This document shows, piece after piece, positions 1 to 12,976 of a DNA stretch of 64,000 bases. The number at the start of each line of letters is the position of its first letter. Positions within the stretch are counted from its first letter, which is position 1. Source of the DNA: Krasilnikovozyma curviuscula. Taxonomy: Eukaryota > Basidiomycota > Tremellomycetes > Cystofilobasidiales > Mrakiaceae. The position numbers were made by a program, and so were the translations under genes. The stretch is from contig MVAQ01000045.1 in assembly GCA_014825775.1 (NCBI GenBank), positions 1 to 64,000 on the forward strand, read 5' to 3'. The notes under the pieces were generated by a model. It was not told where the DNA came from and did no database searches. It saw only the letters and a program-made list of their open reading frames with translations.

Positions 1-1032
1 ACCTAGAGGAGACAAAACGTCTGTGAGATACTCTGGACGAATGGCAGTGGTCTCAGAATAAGTGTTAACTGACATTTATGTGGAGAGTCTCTAAGTTTAG
101 CTCTCCACGCGAACTTGGACCTGCCCTGGCGTTGCTATTCTAATGGCAACCATCAAGTTCCCTTCTCCCGACCCGGACACAGACAACGACGTGATAAAGT
201 TCTCAATCTCACTGCTCTCTTTCCTCTACCAAATCTTTCCTTATAGAGTATATCCCCTACTCGCCGACAGACGTCACGATCTTCAACTCGTCAGAGGGAA
301 GGTTGAAGCTCGGGACATTGACTGGGGTAAGACTGACGCGTTGGAGTAGAAAATTAGGTTCGGGCTGGTCGTTGGTGGGGGGAGGAAGAAAGGGGGTGTA
401 TTATTTTCGAAGAAGACCTTGTAGTAAGGGGTCAGCTCGATTAAGGTTGATTAGAGCAAAACTTTGGTCCTGTTGTGCTTCATGAGTGCCACTGGAAGTT
501 GCTCCTGTGCAGTGAGGTGAAGAAAGGCTTCTTTACAATCCTATGTTTTGAGTACGGCTCGACATCAAACGTAAAAAGGTTTAATGAAGTTTGTTGCAAA
601 ATCAAAACAATGAATGAGGAAAGTGCAAACTTAATTTAGCTCGATCGACGGCGCCGGCGGTGTTTTCATTTTTTCCATCCATTTTCCTCAGCATCCATTT
701 TGTCCTGATGAGAGGGAGAAAGCACCTCTACCATGTCCACTCACTCCCGTCTGTTTCCTTACGACTTGAAGTCCAAAGAAAGGAAGGTATGAGTTCAAGT
801 TTTTGCGAGACATGCCGTCATCGGCCTTCACAGAGCGCAAATTGCGTTCCAGTCCTCCGGGTCGAAAATCTTGAAGAGAGTATATAAAGCGGAGGGGAGG
901 AATCAAACGAAGAAGTATTCCCACCATCCCATTTTTCCCACTTGTTACCAGCCTGTAGCACTGTCAGCAGCTAGCCAGTCTCAGTCTCAAAGTTTCATCT
1001 CCCTCCCCCCCTCTGTCAACGAATCAAGTCCA
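1..1032. other. Left-edge region and upstream region of the peroxidase gene
   Basis: I see no gene I can support here. A short ATG-started frame at 143-349 reads through an intron-like stretch (about 200-247) and matches nothing I recognise. The last 150 bases are the leader of the downstream peroxidase gene: a TATA-like element near 881 followed by a C/T-rich stretch close to the start codon. The far left could hold the last exon of a gene lying outside the window. Confidence 0.5.
881..887 (+). promoter_or_regulatory. TATA-box-like element
   Basis: A TATATAA match lies about 146 nt upstream of the glutathione peroxidase start codon and is followed by a pyrimidine-rich leader. A TATA box is common in inducible stress genes, which would suit this gene, but the transcription start is not shown by the sequence. 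Confidence 0.4.
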
Positions 1033-1916
1033 ATGGCTGCTATTAGTCAACCTAGAAGGTCCTCTGCCACTTCCGCTGGCTCCGTTGTTCCTCCAACAAT
1101 CTACGACATCGAAGTGAGCCCTTTCCTCAAATACTGACCCACTCAATGCTTGAATCTGACAGCAAAAATTGGGTGTGTTTTTTTCTCTGTGCAGGTCGAC
1201 TTGAAACATGACACTGTCCCGCTCCGAGCACTCCTGCCAGCCAAACCAGGTACGAGAGAAGATCTTATTCGAACAAGGAAGAAGGAGCGTATCAAAGGGT
1301 TTATAATGTAACTGACGTCTTTCCTCTTCGCAGGGCCAGTCCTCATTGTCAACACAGCTTCTGAGTGCGGTTTTACTAAACAATACTCGGGACTCGAAGC
1401 TCTGCATCAGAAGTACAGCGAGAGAGGACTCACCGTCATTGGGTTCCCTTGTAATCAGTTCGGCCATCAAGAGCCCGACGACGACGAGACGATCGCGACT
1501 TCGTGTCAGCGAAACTTTGGTGTGAGCTTTGTGTTGGCCAAAAAAGTGAGTCTGTTTCTCTTCAGCAGTATCTCATTTTCTATCTGTCCTTGACCCCTGA
1601 CTAATTGGTTCCTCTTTGCGGCGTTCAAAATCAGTCTGATGTCAACGGGCCCAACACGAACCGTCTCTTCGCCCATCTCAAATCTGAGAAGGGAGGAGGA
1701 ATACTGGGTAAATCAATCAAATGGAACTTCACAAAGTTCTTGATTGACAAGAACGGAAACGTCGTGCACAGATTTGCCCCTACTACGACACCTGTAAGTT
1801 CTGTTTTCTTCCCAGTCGATGTCCTCAGTAGCTAGATTTCTAATTCCCTTTTCCCCGTTTGGGCGTTCCCAATTCTGTAGGAAAGCATTGACAAAGTTAT
1901 TGCCAAACTCCTGTAG
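1033..1916 (+). CDS. Glutathione peroxidase-like thiol peroxidase
   Basis: Reduces hydrogen peroxide and organic or lipid hydroperoxides; fungal members usually take electrons from thioredoxin and may also act as redox sensors. Five exons (1033-1113, 1195-1249, 1334-1545, 1635-1793, 1881-1916) join in frame to 180 residues, the usual family length. The peroxidatic centre NTASECGFT carries Cys57. The [11 protein letters not shown] signature carries Cys85, and Cys103 sits where the resolving Cys of yeast Gpx3 lies. WNFTKFLID is the third family motif, holding the catalytic Trp and Asn. A Cys replaces selenocysteine, as in all fungi. There is no signal peptide; a short Ser-rich N-terminus precedes the fold. 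The start is the first ATG after the C/T-rich leader and gives the expected family N-terminus. Confidence 0.93.
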
Positions 1917-2187
1917 AATTTGATGCGTTTTATACCACACGACGATTACAATTGATACCCGTCTGTTCGCTATACCTCTTCCATACTTTGTACGATGAGA
2001 CATTTTATATTCACTGCTAAAGAAGATTTCCAACGATAGTTCAAAATTCTTTTCTTCAAATTTTGGGCTAGCTGTACTTGCTCAAAAAATAGCCGGGGGA
2101 TGAACAAGGTGCAAAATGATTGTACACAAGTCGGTATTCAGCACTCTCTACGACAATCTCATTAAATTTACATCTTCTTCCAAAATC

Positions 2188-5045
2188 CTACCATCCCTGT
2201 CTTGAATCCCACTGCTGCGGCTGCTGATGCTGAAGAGCAGGTGGAGGAGGGTCGCTACCATGCCCAACCTGCTGGTAGTATCCACCATTCCCGTACGTGC
2301 TCAACGGCGGAGGCGGGGGGCTTTGGTAGATATGGCCTCCACTTGTCTGGATCCACTGCTGTGGCTGTTGTTGGTCGAGATGCGCGTACGGCGCGGTTGT
2401 CGGCGGTGGTGGAGGGGGAGGGAGAGGACTAGCGTGTCTCGCTGGAGGTTGAAGTTGTGGTTGTTGCGAGAAGGAAGCGTGCGATTGAGGGTGTCTAATA
2501 TAATGAGACTGTTGTTGAGAAGAGGCTAATGGTGCAGGAGGTGGAGCGGATTGGTAATATGTCTGCGGTTGCTGCTGATGGGTTGGTTGTTGTTGGGTAT
2601 AAGTGTTGGTATATTGGGGTTGCAAGGACTGGTCATTAGGTTGTAAAGGTAAGATTGGGTTGATGTTGTTAGACTGTGGTGGTTGGGGTGGTGGGTAGGA
2701 AGGTTGAGATTGCCATCCTGAAGGTTGAGGGGAAATCTGAGGTTGAGGTTGCCAGTAAGAATTAGTCGACGGTACGACCGGACTTTCCACATGAGGTTGA
2801 GAATTGTATGAATTTTGATCGGTATAAGGTCCTTGTGGGACAAAGGGGGTGTACGGTTCTCCATTTGAGTAGGGGGAGGCTATTGGCTCGTACGCTGAGA
2901 CTGGCTGGTAAGGAGAAGACTCCCTTCGATCAGATGGAACCCCTGCAGACTCTCTTCTATTGGGCTGAGCCCCGGGGGTAGGCAGTGGTCTTGCGTGCAA
3001 CACCAGTGATGACTGTGGAAGAGGCAGAGGTGGTGGAGACTGGTAATGATATTGGGGTCGTGGTTGATATTGGGGTTGTACTGGTGTATCTGAAGGAGCA
3101 GAATGAGATTGAAGCTGAGAAGAAGCAGAGAATGGTAGTTGTGAAGTATGGTATACGGGCTGAGGTTGAAAAGGGACTGGCGTAGATGCGGGAGGGTAGC
3201 TCGGCGTTGGTGTCTTCGAACGCTCGAAGGATGCTGAAGGTGATAATATCGAAGATGTGGTGGTCTGTGAGATATAAGGCGGATTGGAAATGGGGAATGG
3301 CACATTCCCAGATGACTGAGAGTGAGGCAGTGGTACAGGAGGTGGTGGATGTTGATGCTGCTGAGGCTGATGGTTTGAAAGAGTCGAGGACGTTGTTGAT
3401 GAGGATATTCCGATTGCAGGCTGGAATACAGGTTCTCCCGCATGGTAAAACCCTTGTGGAGCAGTCGCCTGGAAGTTGCCCATGCTGGATGCTGTTGGGA
3501 ATGATGTGGTGCGATGACGATTCGTCTGTTGACTGTCGTAAAGACTTGGTGCAGGTGTTGGAGCAGTCGTTGGAGGACCATAGGTGCTATTGAGAGCATC
3601 CGCTATGCTATTGAAGGACGGAGACCGTTCATGGCCCTGCGAGATGGAGGACAGTGGTCGTTGTGGAGTGGAAGACGAGGACACACTCATCATCGACATC
3701 GGACGCATGAGAGAATCCAGCGTTGGAGTACTCGAAGCTGCTGACATTGAGCTTGGACGTCCATTGTACGAGTTGAGTGCTCCCATTGAGTTAAGCGACG
3801 CCATGCTTGACATTGAAGAATGGGTACCATGAGAATGTGGAAATTGATGAGAGGACTGCGATGCAGACAAGTTCTATGGAGAAAGCAGCAGATAAGCGTT
3901 GCTGGAATAGATAAAAAGCAGATGATAACCTTGATAACTCACGTATTGGGAGCCTCGACGACTCATTCCCATCTCGTCCACGCCACCGGCACCGTTCGAT
4001 GAGTAGAGAGAAGCAGCCGAAGCACTCACAGCCAAAGGACGGCTCTGTTTCGATTCGAACGCTCCTGGTCCACCATATCCTGGTACTTCATTTGCAGCTG
4101 GACGCTGGCGAACAGGTTGTGGGCCCTGAGATGGAACAATTCTCATCAGCAAAGAGGGTTACAGAACCAAATTTTCTCCGATTGAACTCACTTCTACCCA
4201 GTATGTCAGCTCAAGGTAGACTTCTCCAGCATACCTCTTATCTTTCTCAATTTGGACCCATTCTGGAAAGCCCAAAGAAGGTCAGGTGTCAGCTATTCCA
4301 TCACTTGCGAGCATCAAACGAGAGTCAACTCACGATCATCCTCTCCTTTATTCAAAGCAGTCTGTAGATCAAAGACAGCATCTCCAACGAGTTCAGGTTC
4401 TTTGGGAGCATCAGCATACACAGCGACACGCATCGTCTTCTGACCCTTCTCAAACTTCAACTTCTTTGGCTTCGATGGGCTTTTCGGCGGCGGGACAGGT
4501 GCTGCTGTTCCATCTGGAGCTACAATAACTGAATCTGACTCGTTTGAGTCCGTCCTGGAGCGAATGAGATCTTCTGTTTCCTCATAAATCTTGAACCTGG
4601 CTTCTTCGTCCCACACTGGAACCTGGCCACCCTTCTTAACGGCTTTCGACCTGTGCTTTTCCATTCCAACTGTGAGGGAGCAATAAGGGTCCTGTTTTCT
4701 GATGGTGACATTCGTGAGATGTTGCTAATGAGATAGAGATTTTGAGTTTCATTGAGAAAGCAAGAGAAAAAGCGTTCAGTTGTCACTGAGCCTGACGACG
4801 TTGAAGGTTAGTCAAGCTTACAGCTTTGCTCATGACCACCACCAGAGCTATCAGAACATCCAAATAGACTTTTTTCAGTATATCTCTTCGTGTGGAAAAA
4901 CACGAAAGCTAGAGCCCAGCGAAAAAGAGGGCGTGACTTCCCAAAGTTGAAGGAGCTATCTGCCACGCCTACAGTCAAGAAACAAGCACTTACTACCCAG
5001 GAGCTTCCGTTTGTCAGGACTATCGGGGGGTTTCGGTGTAGACAT
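2188..5045 (-). CDS. INN1: C2-domain, proline/glutamine-rich cytokinesis protein (Inn1/Fic1-like)
   Basis: Probably couples membrane ingression to ring closure and septum formation at the bud neck, as Inn1 (budding yeast) and Fic1 (fission yeast) do. Six exons read in phase: 4994-5045, 4822-4847, 4334-4724, 4192-4262, 3943-4125 and 2188-3873, giving 802 residues. Residues about 15-160 form a C2 domain: the strand LGTLVVVM, then KQDPYCSLTVG, a KGGQVPVWDE turn and YAGEVYLELTYW. The last 600 residues are low-complexity, rich in Pro, Gln, Ser and Tyr with many PxxP stretches, which in the known proteins bind SH3 domains of Cyk3, Hof1/Cdc15 and relatives. The start was chosen because only this ATG restores the first C2 strand across intron 1. 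The assignment rests on architecture; the C2 family is large, so the exact orthologue is inferred. Confidence 0.82.
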
Positions 5046-5449
5046 GATAGAGAAACTCTTGATTGAATTTCCTATGTCTACCAGGAGGTGAGTGGTTGAA
5101 GTATCTCGGCGGCGGTGCCCTCGTTTGGAAGGGGGTCCGATTTTTAAGGGGCAGTGACTGATCATTTGATCTGACACTGGCTTGCGCTCTGCAGTTTAAA
5201 GCAGAAAAGATGAGATCTGAGAAGATGACAATGTAGAGTGGCATATGCTGTAAGAAAAGAGGAAACGAAAAATTATGAATGAAGCGAGTACGTCGCGTCC
5301 ATGGATATACGAGGTGAATGGAGAATGCAGGGAATACTGATTGAGAAGATGAGAGGTGAAAAAGAGACAAGAATAGGAGGAAGATATGTATTTATTTTGT
5401 CATGATGTGCTGATTGTTGAGAGATTTGGGTATGCGCTGCCCTGATACC
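5046..5449. other. Intergenic region between UFD4 3' end and INN1 5' end
   Basis: About 400 nt separate the INN1-like start codon from the stop of the HECT ligase, both on the minus strand. It must hold the INN1 promoter and leader and the upstream ligase's terminator. I see no further gene or RNA here. Confidence 0.5.
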
Positions 5450-8400
5450 CTACGACAGATGGAAACTACCAGACCCTTCCCTCATCGCCATTAATAGTTT
5501 CTTTTCCAGAACTTCCTTTGTGGAGTAATCAGGAAGTTTGAGATATGACACACAGGTCATGACCGATGGGAGGTAGTCGTCTGCCTTAAATGGTGGTTCG
5601 TGTCCTTTTCGAACAACCGTCAGAGGGGGGTTTAGCCCTTTGAATCCTCCGATTGGTAGCTTTGGAGAACCGGTGATGAATTGGAGATATTCACGACGAG
5701 TTGGAGCATCGTATGAGCTCATAACTGCGATGAGATTGCTGATGGCATTAGATTCGATGTTATACCCATGGTCCGCTTTGATAGCCTCCGAGAGAGCTAC
5801 AGAAAACGAGGGTATCAGATCTAAAATGTTCAGGATAATCCGAAGGACCATGTCTCACTTTCTGGTGCCCAGTCTTCTTCAGCTGAGCCGAAAAGAATTG
5901 ACAATTCGTCAGGGGAGAAAGCTTGAAGATCTCTGACAGGGAAGATGGTGCTGAATCCGGCGCGGAAGGATGCAATTTGCTTGCTGACACTAGTCTTCAG
6001 AGTAAATTCAATGACTGAGAAAAAATCATTGTAAGTCCTTGTTTAAGAGATGCTGATGATGAAGAAGAAGAAGAGAATGTCCTACCTTTCTCCACGTATT
6101 CCTCAATGTTGGCTCCGGTAACATCGATGCTGCTTCCTCCAGGTAGAAGCTCGATGCCGTATCCAGGAAGTGTAAAGTCAAGAGATAGATCTTCAACTGT
6201 GACACCGTTGATTTCCATCTTGGCGACAGCTTCCGCTTTCTGTTCCTCAGTCTGTGAGACAAGTCGTCCATCAGTCACCGGTATTACCATTTCAACTGAA
6301 GACGAACAAAGAACTCACCACGAAATCTCCTATCATAAGAGCTTCCTTTAGCTGGACATACTCTTGAAGAGATCGCAAACTTCTTCCGAGGGATTTGTCG
6401 ACAGCAAAGACTGATTCGATGGTGAGTGGGACATCTTGATCCAAGACGTGCAGTAAAAAGATTCGGTTGAAGGACATATCAATCATTCTTGAATCCATTA
6501 GTGCTTTCGCAACAAATTGTCCAAGAATCTTGAAGACGTGGATTTGGGAGCTGTAGGGATGGAGTTCGCAATTAGTGACAAGCGGAGAACCTTGAACGAG
6601 AGGTTACTTACAGACCAACGCTAGTCATAGAATCTTTAGAGATTGGAAGAGGGAACAGGCCTTGAGGTCGATGAACATACGGTCCCTCCCCGGAGGCATC
6701 CGCGTCTCTCCACAATTTCAAGTCCTTCCTTGCAAACTCCTTAGAGGCCAGGGAGTAGAATTCCAGAGTTGGACCAAGACCAGTTCCAACTTCCTCAAAG
6801 TACTCAACCTCCAATACCGAGCTCGACGAGCCATAAAGCTCAAAGACTTTCATTGCTGATTCAAGGAGGTGGTTTCTCGAGATTCGGACCTTCTGACGCT
6901 GAGGTCTGCCGAGGAAGCTCAAGCTGTCGTCCCGTCTGCTGTCATTGGATCTGGTTTGTTGACTTTGCCATTTCTGAATGAGCCTGGAATATCCGAATGA
7001 CGTTGATTGGAGGAATGAGAACCTCGTTTCGAATGGGAAGAGGAAGGGGAAGTACTGAGGAAGGTCGATGGACCAGTCGGGAAGACAAGAGCTACACAAA
7101 GAATCAAACATCAACGAATGAGAAAGCATTTTACATTTAAAAGAGAACAATGAGCTGACCTAGCGACGATCATTGGCTCTTCCAGCTGACGAGCCAATTT
7201 GGCAGTCAGTTTGTTGTTCACGAACGCTGACTCCGCTAAAGTCTGAGGCTTAGTTTCATCCATGGACTGGCTTGCTTCAACATTCAACGCATGAAGAACA
7301 CGAAGCAAACGAAGAATCTTGGCCTGAGCAGAATCGGCAGCGACTGAACCTGGGAGGGCTGTTGCTGAAGATGGTTCTTTGGTTGATGGTTCAGGTGAAG
7401 CTTGTTTTGCTGGGGCTGGACCTGGACCAGGGACCTTCTTGAAGGTGACATTATTAATTCCTGACCACATTCCACGTTGGAAGCCGTTTGTTACGCCAGT
7501 CCTGCTTTCGAGTTGATGTATCGCTCCGTAGATAGTTGTTTCGAGAGGAATAACTTTGTCTCCCATCGAGAACTCAAGATGCCAATTGAAAGGTTTAGTT
7601 TTCAAAGCACCTGCATATGACGCATGGGAAGACAACGTAGGTGTTCCTTGAGCAGCTGATGATGTTGAGGCAGTTGCAGATGGTGCAGAATCCGCCGGAG
7701 GTGCTTGGACTGGCGTCGATATTTTGGTGCCGTCAGAAGCCTTTGCTTCTACTTTAGAGCCATCTAATCACAAGTAAAGTTTAAGTCATACTTCCAAAAT
7801 GAAGAAATTACAAGAAGTTACCTTTAGATACAGCCACACTGACGGTCATGTCAGCGGGAGGAGCACCGTCGTCCATTTCCTCGTCAAACATCTATACACA
7901 ATTTTCGAAATTGATTATGAGTGGTCGATCTGAGTCGAAGCACAGAAAAATCTAGGCATACCTCGTCATCAAAGCCATCCGAGAACATCTCATCGTCCAT
8001 TGCGTCCTCATCGAACTCGAAATGAGGTTCGTCGTGATGCTCTTCCCCACCGTCCTCAGCCCCAGTTCCCTCAGTCAAGATACCAGACAACTCTGTCTTC
8101 TCAGTAAAAGCTGCAGCGTTATCGCTCGGTATCTTCCCACTCAGTCTAGCGCTTCTTCGTCGTCCGAGAGTTGAAGGTCCAGGCCCAGCATCAGAAGGCT
8201 CGGATGTAAGAGCTTGAGCAGTGGTCGATGAACTAGCAATAGCACCGGAAGCAGTAGCCTGAGCTGAAGCAATAGCATCTTTCGCAGCTTGTAGTCTTTG
8301 GCGAGCCTGCGCCTCAGCTTCAGCCAACGCAGTAGGCGATGAACCTCCCAGAGCAGCAGCAAGACGAGAATTCGGGCCCAGAAGACCAGCAGCAGCAGCG

Positions 8401-11400
8401 TAAGCAGCATGCATTCCAGGAAGTCGTCCACCTGGTCCAGCACCATTCTGTGGTGCGAGAATTCGAGGTCGAAGGTAGTCGTTCAGAGCTTGGAAGGTTG
8501 CAATGGCTTGAATAGAGACGACCATGGCGGAACACGACTTAGGAATGTCAGAGCCTTCAGCTGCCTGCAGCTTCAAGCGAATCTGTCGAGCAAGCAACGC
8601 AGTTGAGCTTCTACGAGAATCGTCATTCTGGGATCCATGGAAGGCAGTGACGACGTCGAAAGATTCCATTCTGCCGAGACTCTCTTGTAGTCTTTTGACT
8701 AAGATGAAAAGTGGAGAAATGCCTGAGGCTTCTTCCTTAGAAAACACTTCAAACAATAGACGTCTTCGGGAGGTTGATGAAGCTAACAAAGCACAATATG
8801 AGAGGAGTTAAAGCAAGGGGCGACAATCTCATCTCGGTAGGGAGTGCTCACCTTTACCATTAATAATGGCGCACTCGAGTAATCCGTCTACCAACCCACT
8901 CTTTAACAGCTCAAAACTTGAAACTGGTTGTCCTCCTGGAGAGAAAAGCGCTGCGAGTTCCTCGACAGTCTTACGGAGTGACGTCAGAGAAGCTTCTTGG
9001 TCATTCAGCTTCGTTGCCAAACTCTTCATCTTCTTCAATGCCTTCGCAGCCTCACCATCACCATCTGCATCAGAATCAACTGATGCTTTTGTCTTCAAGA
9101 CTCTAGCCCGAATAATGTTGGCATCATTGGGGTCGCTTGGAATTGAAGATGGTTTCTTTATCGTTGATGAGCTAGAGGCTCCAAAGGTCAGATTGTTTAT
9201 AGTTTCTCTTGAAGAGTTTGCTGATCTGCTGACAAATGATGCGTCAGCTCCTAATAACGATGAGAGGGTACTGGCAGTTGGTAGAGAGCTGGAAGTGGTC
9301 GATGGTATGGCTTGGTCTTCGGGTTCAAGCTTCACGGCGGGAGTTTCAATGGCTTCCTTCTGAGCAGTAGTGAGAGGTTGATCAGACAAGAGTTCGACTT
9401 CATAGAGAACACCCTCACGACGGAAGGACGTGTGGTAGACGGAAGGTAGCTTCGTCATCAGGAGCTCAACAAGTTGGAGGGCTCCCAGAACGAGCGTCGG
9501 GTTATCTCGCGAAGACATGACAGAACCAAGGAAGCTGGCCAGAGGAACAGACTAGTCGCAAAAAGCCGTTTAGTGATCGTACCTCTTGGAGACGGACTGA
9601 AAAGCGAGAAATGGCACCACTCACTTTCAAAATCGATGTGAGTTCCTCACCCTCAGCAAAGCTGACAGCTTTTAACAGCGCTGTGAGAACCTTCGTTCTG
9701 ACACGAAGGGCCACACTCGCAGCATAAACATCGATTAATACCGGTACGATAACCTTCATGAAGTGACTCGTCAAATCCGGGTTGGAGCGTAAGAGTTCAA
9801 TTCGAGTGTCGATGAGCACATCAGCCTCCCTCTTCACCTTCACCGGAGGAGCTGGAGATGCATCACTTGCTCCCTCTTCACCAACTAATATAGATGCGAT
9901 GTTATTGTTGACGTTGCTGGTTGAAGTGGTCGCCGGAGTGGCTGACGAGGACGCTTCTGAGTAACGAGAGCTCCGTTCTGCTCTGGCTTTGGCCCGGAGG
10001 AGTTTTCCCAAGGCTTTCTCTGTGTAGCCTCTTGGATCAAAAACACCGTCTGGGTAAAAATGGTAGAAGCAGAAATTAGATATGTCGTTAGAGGCAGAAG
10101 AAAGAGAGAACTAACCTCGAGGAAGAGGAGGCATCAACTCGCTGATCAACGCAAGAGCCTCTTCAACCTGATCTTTAGGTCTGTTTGCCAAGTTTTGCAA
10201 TACCACCATATCGGCCAATCCGCCAGCCAATCCTTGACCTTCGGCGGCACCACCTTGCTCATGTTCGTCGTCTGCTCCAGGCTCGACACCAGTCAAGATC
10301 TGATATAGCGTCCCGACCATTCCAGCTTGGAGGAACGCGACAGTAGTTTTTGGTGAGACTTTAGCTGCTGTTGTTAATGACTTCAAGAGCGCAGTATAGG
10401 TAGCTGGAGAAATAGTTGGGGAACCACCTTGTGGAAGGAGGAGTTGATTTATTGAGGTAACCAGCTGGACATCAAGAAGCGTCTCGAGAAAATCAGCTTT
10501 GTGTCTGAAGCTCTCTATGCTTCGGACGACCGCAAGACAAGCTTGTTCAACCAGTCGCTGGTCTGGATAGCCGAGGACGTTTCGGAGCATCGGGAACACA
10601 TCGCGAACCATAGTGAAGTGTTCCTGGGAGACGTTTCGGCAACAATTAGCGGCTGCAGTGACGGCTGTCCGCTGAACATTGGTCGAGAAGAAGTCGAGGA
10701 AGTTGAGGAGAGCGCCGAGACCGCCTTCACGCACAATGGCGGAAGGGTATTCTTCAGAGATCTTCTCCAGGGTCTGCGAGATGAGGAGAGAAAATTGAGC
10801 CGGTAAATGAAACTCAAAAAGAAAGAAGAAGCTCACGCTCAAAGTTTGTTCCGCAAGCTCGATGTACTGGATCTCGGTCAACTTGGAACACAAGATGGGG
10901 ACAGCGCCGTTGTAGACGACAGTATGAGCTGAACCTGGAAGAGCCTCCATAAGATTAGCCAAGCAGCGGCAAGCAAGGAGCTGAGCTTCGAGGTTTCCAC
11001 CACCATCATCGCCGTCCAGACTCATGCCTCCAAAGTTATCTGCCGCAGACATGACCAACGCTCGCGCCAGCGAAGCATCTTCATCTTCCTCATCGCCGTC
11101 TCCCATTTCCATCCCACCTCGCCTGCCTAATCTACCAGCTTCGGTAAACTTCTTACCGTCCATTATAGAGACGAATTCCTTGACGAACGACTCGACGGAG
11201 AAATATCCCGCCAAAGTATCCTCAGTCGAGACGCTAAGCAGCTCTGAAGCCTCCTGGAGGGCAGCGAGCTGAATCGTCGAGTCCTTTGATCGAAGAGAGG
11301 TGAGAATATTCTTTAATCGGCCAGAGAGTCCCATCATATACCCTCCGAGAGCCCTGTAGTCTTCACCAAAGAGTGCAGCGGCTATCGAGTCTTGAGCAGC

Positions 11401-12657
11401 ACGCGATGCAGCGTTCGATCCAGATCCACCACCAGCGTTGGGATTAGCACCATTTGGATCATCTTCATCCTCCTCCTCATCCTCATCATCATCGTCCTCT
11501 TCGTCTTCCTCTTGGTTGTGGTCATGGCGGTCGTCGCCGTCATCATCTTCATCCATCGCTCCATCATCTTCGCCGTCTTGCGATCCTTCGTCATCATCAA
11601 CCATCTCTTGGTCCGAATCGGAGTCCTCTGGATCGTCTTCCTCATTCGAGTTCATCGCTAGCGCAGCGGTCGAGTCGGCAACTTCAAGCGACTTGACGTT
11701 GCTGTCATACCGTGTACGAGGATTAGCTGGCGGAACACACGAACGAACTCCAAAAGATTAGAATCCGGCTTGATCGTGAAAGAAGATCGATACTTACACG
11801 ACCCAGCATCACCTTTCATGGACTTCGATGCTCTTCTTTCATCTTTCTTGCTCGCAGATCTATGGCAGCGAAAGAAATGGAGCAAGGGACAAGACGTCAG
11901 TTCTCGAAACTTGAAACAAGTCCTTGGGAAGATTCCACTCACTTGTTCTTCTTCGTCATCTTCTTTGCAGGCTTGGTAGTGTCGATTTGGGTTTCTTTAC
12001 CTTTACCTTTGGATCTCAGAGTGTACTTGGCGGCTGGATCGACGGCGGGGGAAGAATCGGATCTCAGTCGCTTCTTCGGATTGGTATTGTCGACTTCAGT
12101 AGATTGAGAAGGTAAGTTTGGAAGTGAACGGCGTGGGCTTCATATCCATTAAGCCATGAATCATGGAATGAGAACGACGGAGTGAAAAAAGGGGGCAAGC
12201 ACGACAATCTTTGAGTCAGCACCAGGCTCGAAGCGAGTAGAAAGTTTCCCAAATCATAAAAAGGATCGAAAGAGACAAAAACAAACCGTTTGATAACAGG
12301 CTTCTCTACAGCCCTTCTCTTTCCTTTAGCTTTCTCGCTAGGACCAGCGCTTGTTCCTTCAGCAGCGTGTTCGTCTGCCTCGTCGTCCTGCTCTTCGATA
12401 CTGTCGGGGAGCTTACGTTTTCTGGTCGACGAACCGGTGATGGGGCCTGCTGCTTCAGCCAGGGATAAGAATGCTGCTGCTGCAGAGGTACCAGTGGTGA
12501 GTGTTGTGCTGGTACCTTGGAAGGCGGTGGATGGAGCAGGAAGAGAAGTGCGTCGGGTTTGGGAACGGGTTGAGCGTGAAGGTGGGAGTAAAGCTGGTGT
12601 GGTCGAGGTTTCTTCTTCTGTTAAGTTATTGAAATTAGTATTGGGTTTCGAGGACAT
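5450..12657 (-). CDS. UFD4: HECT-type E3 ubiquitin ligase, Ufd4/TRIP12 family
   Basis: Adds ubiquitin chains to substrates of the ubiquitin-fusion-degradation and N-degron pathways. The coding span of 7.2 kb holds many short introns, so the protein is probably somewhat under 2,000 residues (estimate from span). N-terminal part: Ser/Thr-rich with several basic nuclear-localisation-like clusters (KRKLP, KGKRR, PKKRLR), then a long Asp/Glu run (about 11,430-11,650). Armadillo-type helical repeats follow (about 9,990-11,330), the substrate-binding part of Ufd4. A poorly conserved middle leads into the C-terminal HECT domain (about 5,450-7,640). HECT landmarks are FSPDELSILFG, NIESNAISNLI and the catalytic MTCVSYLKLPDYS, whose Cys codon is 5552-5554. 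The start ATG at 12657 opens MSSKPNTNF. Some exon borders in the N-terminal 400 nt are uncertain. Confidence 0.9.
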
Positions 12658-12976
12658 TCTAATCTTGATGATCCATGACACAGATGTGAAAATGAAGAAG
12701 GTCGTCGTTGGGGTCAGATCTGTGAGAGCAGCGCACCCCACCTGGCTGATAAATGGAACTAAGAATACCTTGCTCCTGTTCAAGATAGGATCTAACCTTA
12801 ATCTGAGCTCATTTCTGGCATATGATTAATATGAATTAGGCAGGAAAAGGTAAAATCGAACTCGCATTCCATCCTGGAAGAGCACTTCGTGAATGGGACG
12901 AAGCGTTGTTTCCAAGCAGCAAGCATATATACGCTAGAAAGATCTCGATAGATTAGAAGTATCTTCTACATCGATA
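12658..12976. other. Intergenic region upstream of UFD4
   Basis: About 320 nt between the UFD4 start and the stop of the small C2-like gene, both on the minus strand. The alternative 3' splice form of that gene would end at 12934, inside this region. Nothing else is recognised. Confidence 0.45.

Noticed and set aside
143..349. Possible small gene starting ATG at 143 near the left edge
   Set aside because: The frame crosses an intron-like stretch, has no recognisable family and no supporting partner exon; too weak to annotate.
2202..3832. Long plus-strand frames opposite the INN1-like tail
   Set aside because: They are antisense shadows of the Pro/Gln-rich exon, caused by its skewed codon composition.
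11392..11761. Plus-strand Ser-rich and hydrophobic frames near 11.4-11.7 kb
   Set aside because: Antisense to the Asp/Glu run of UFD4; the repeat GAT/GAA codons read as Ser and Ile/Leu/Phe on the other strand.
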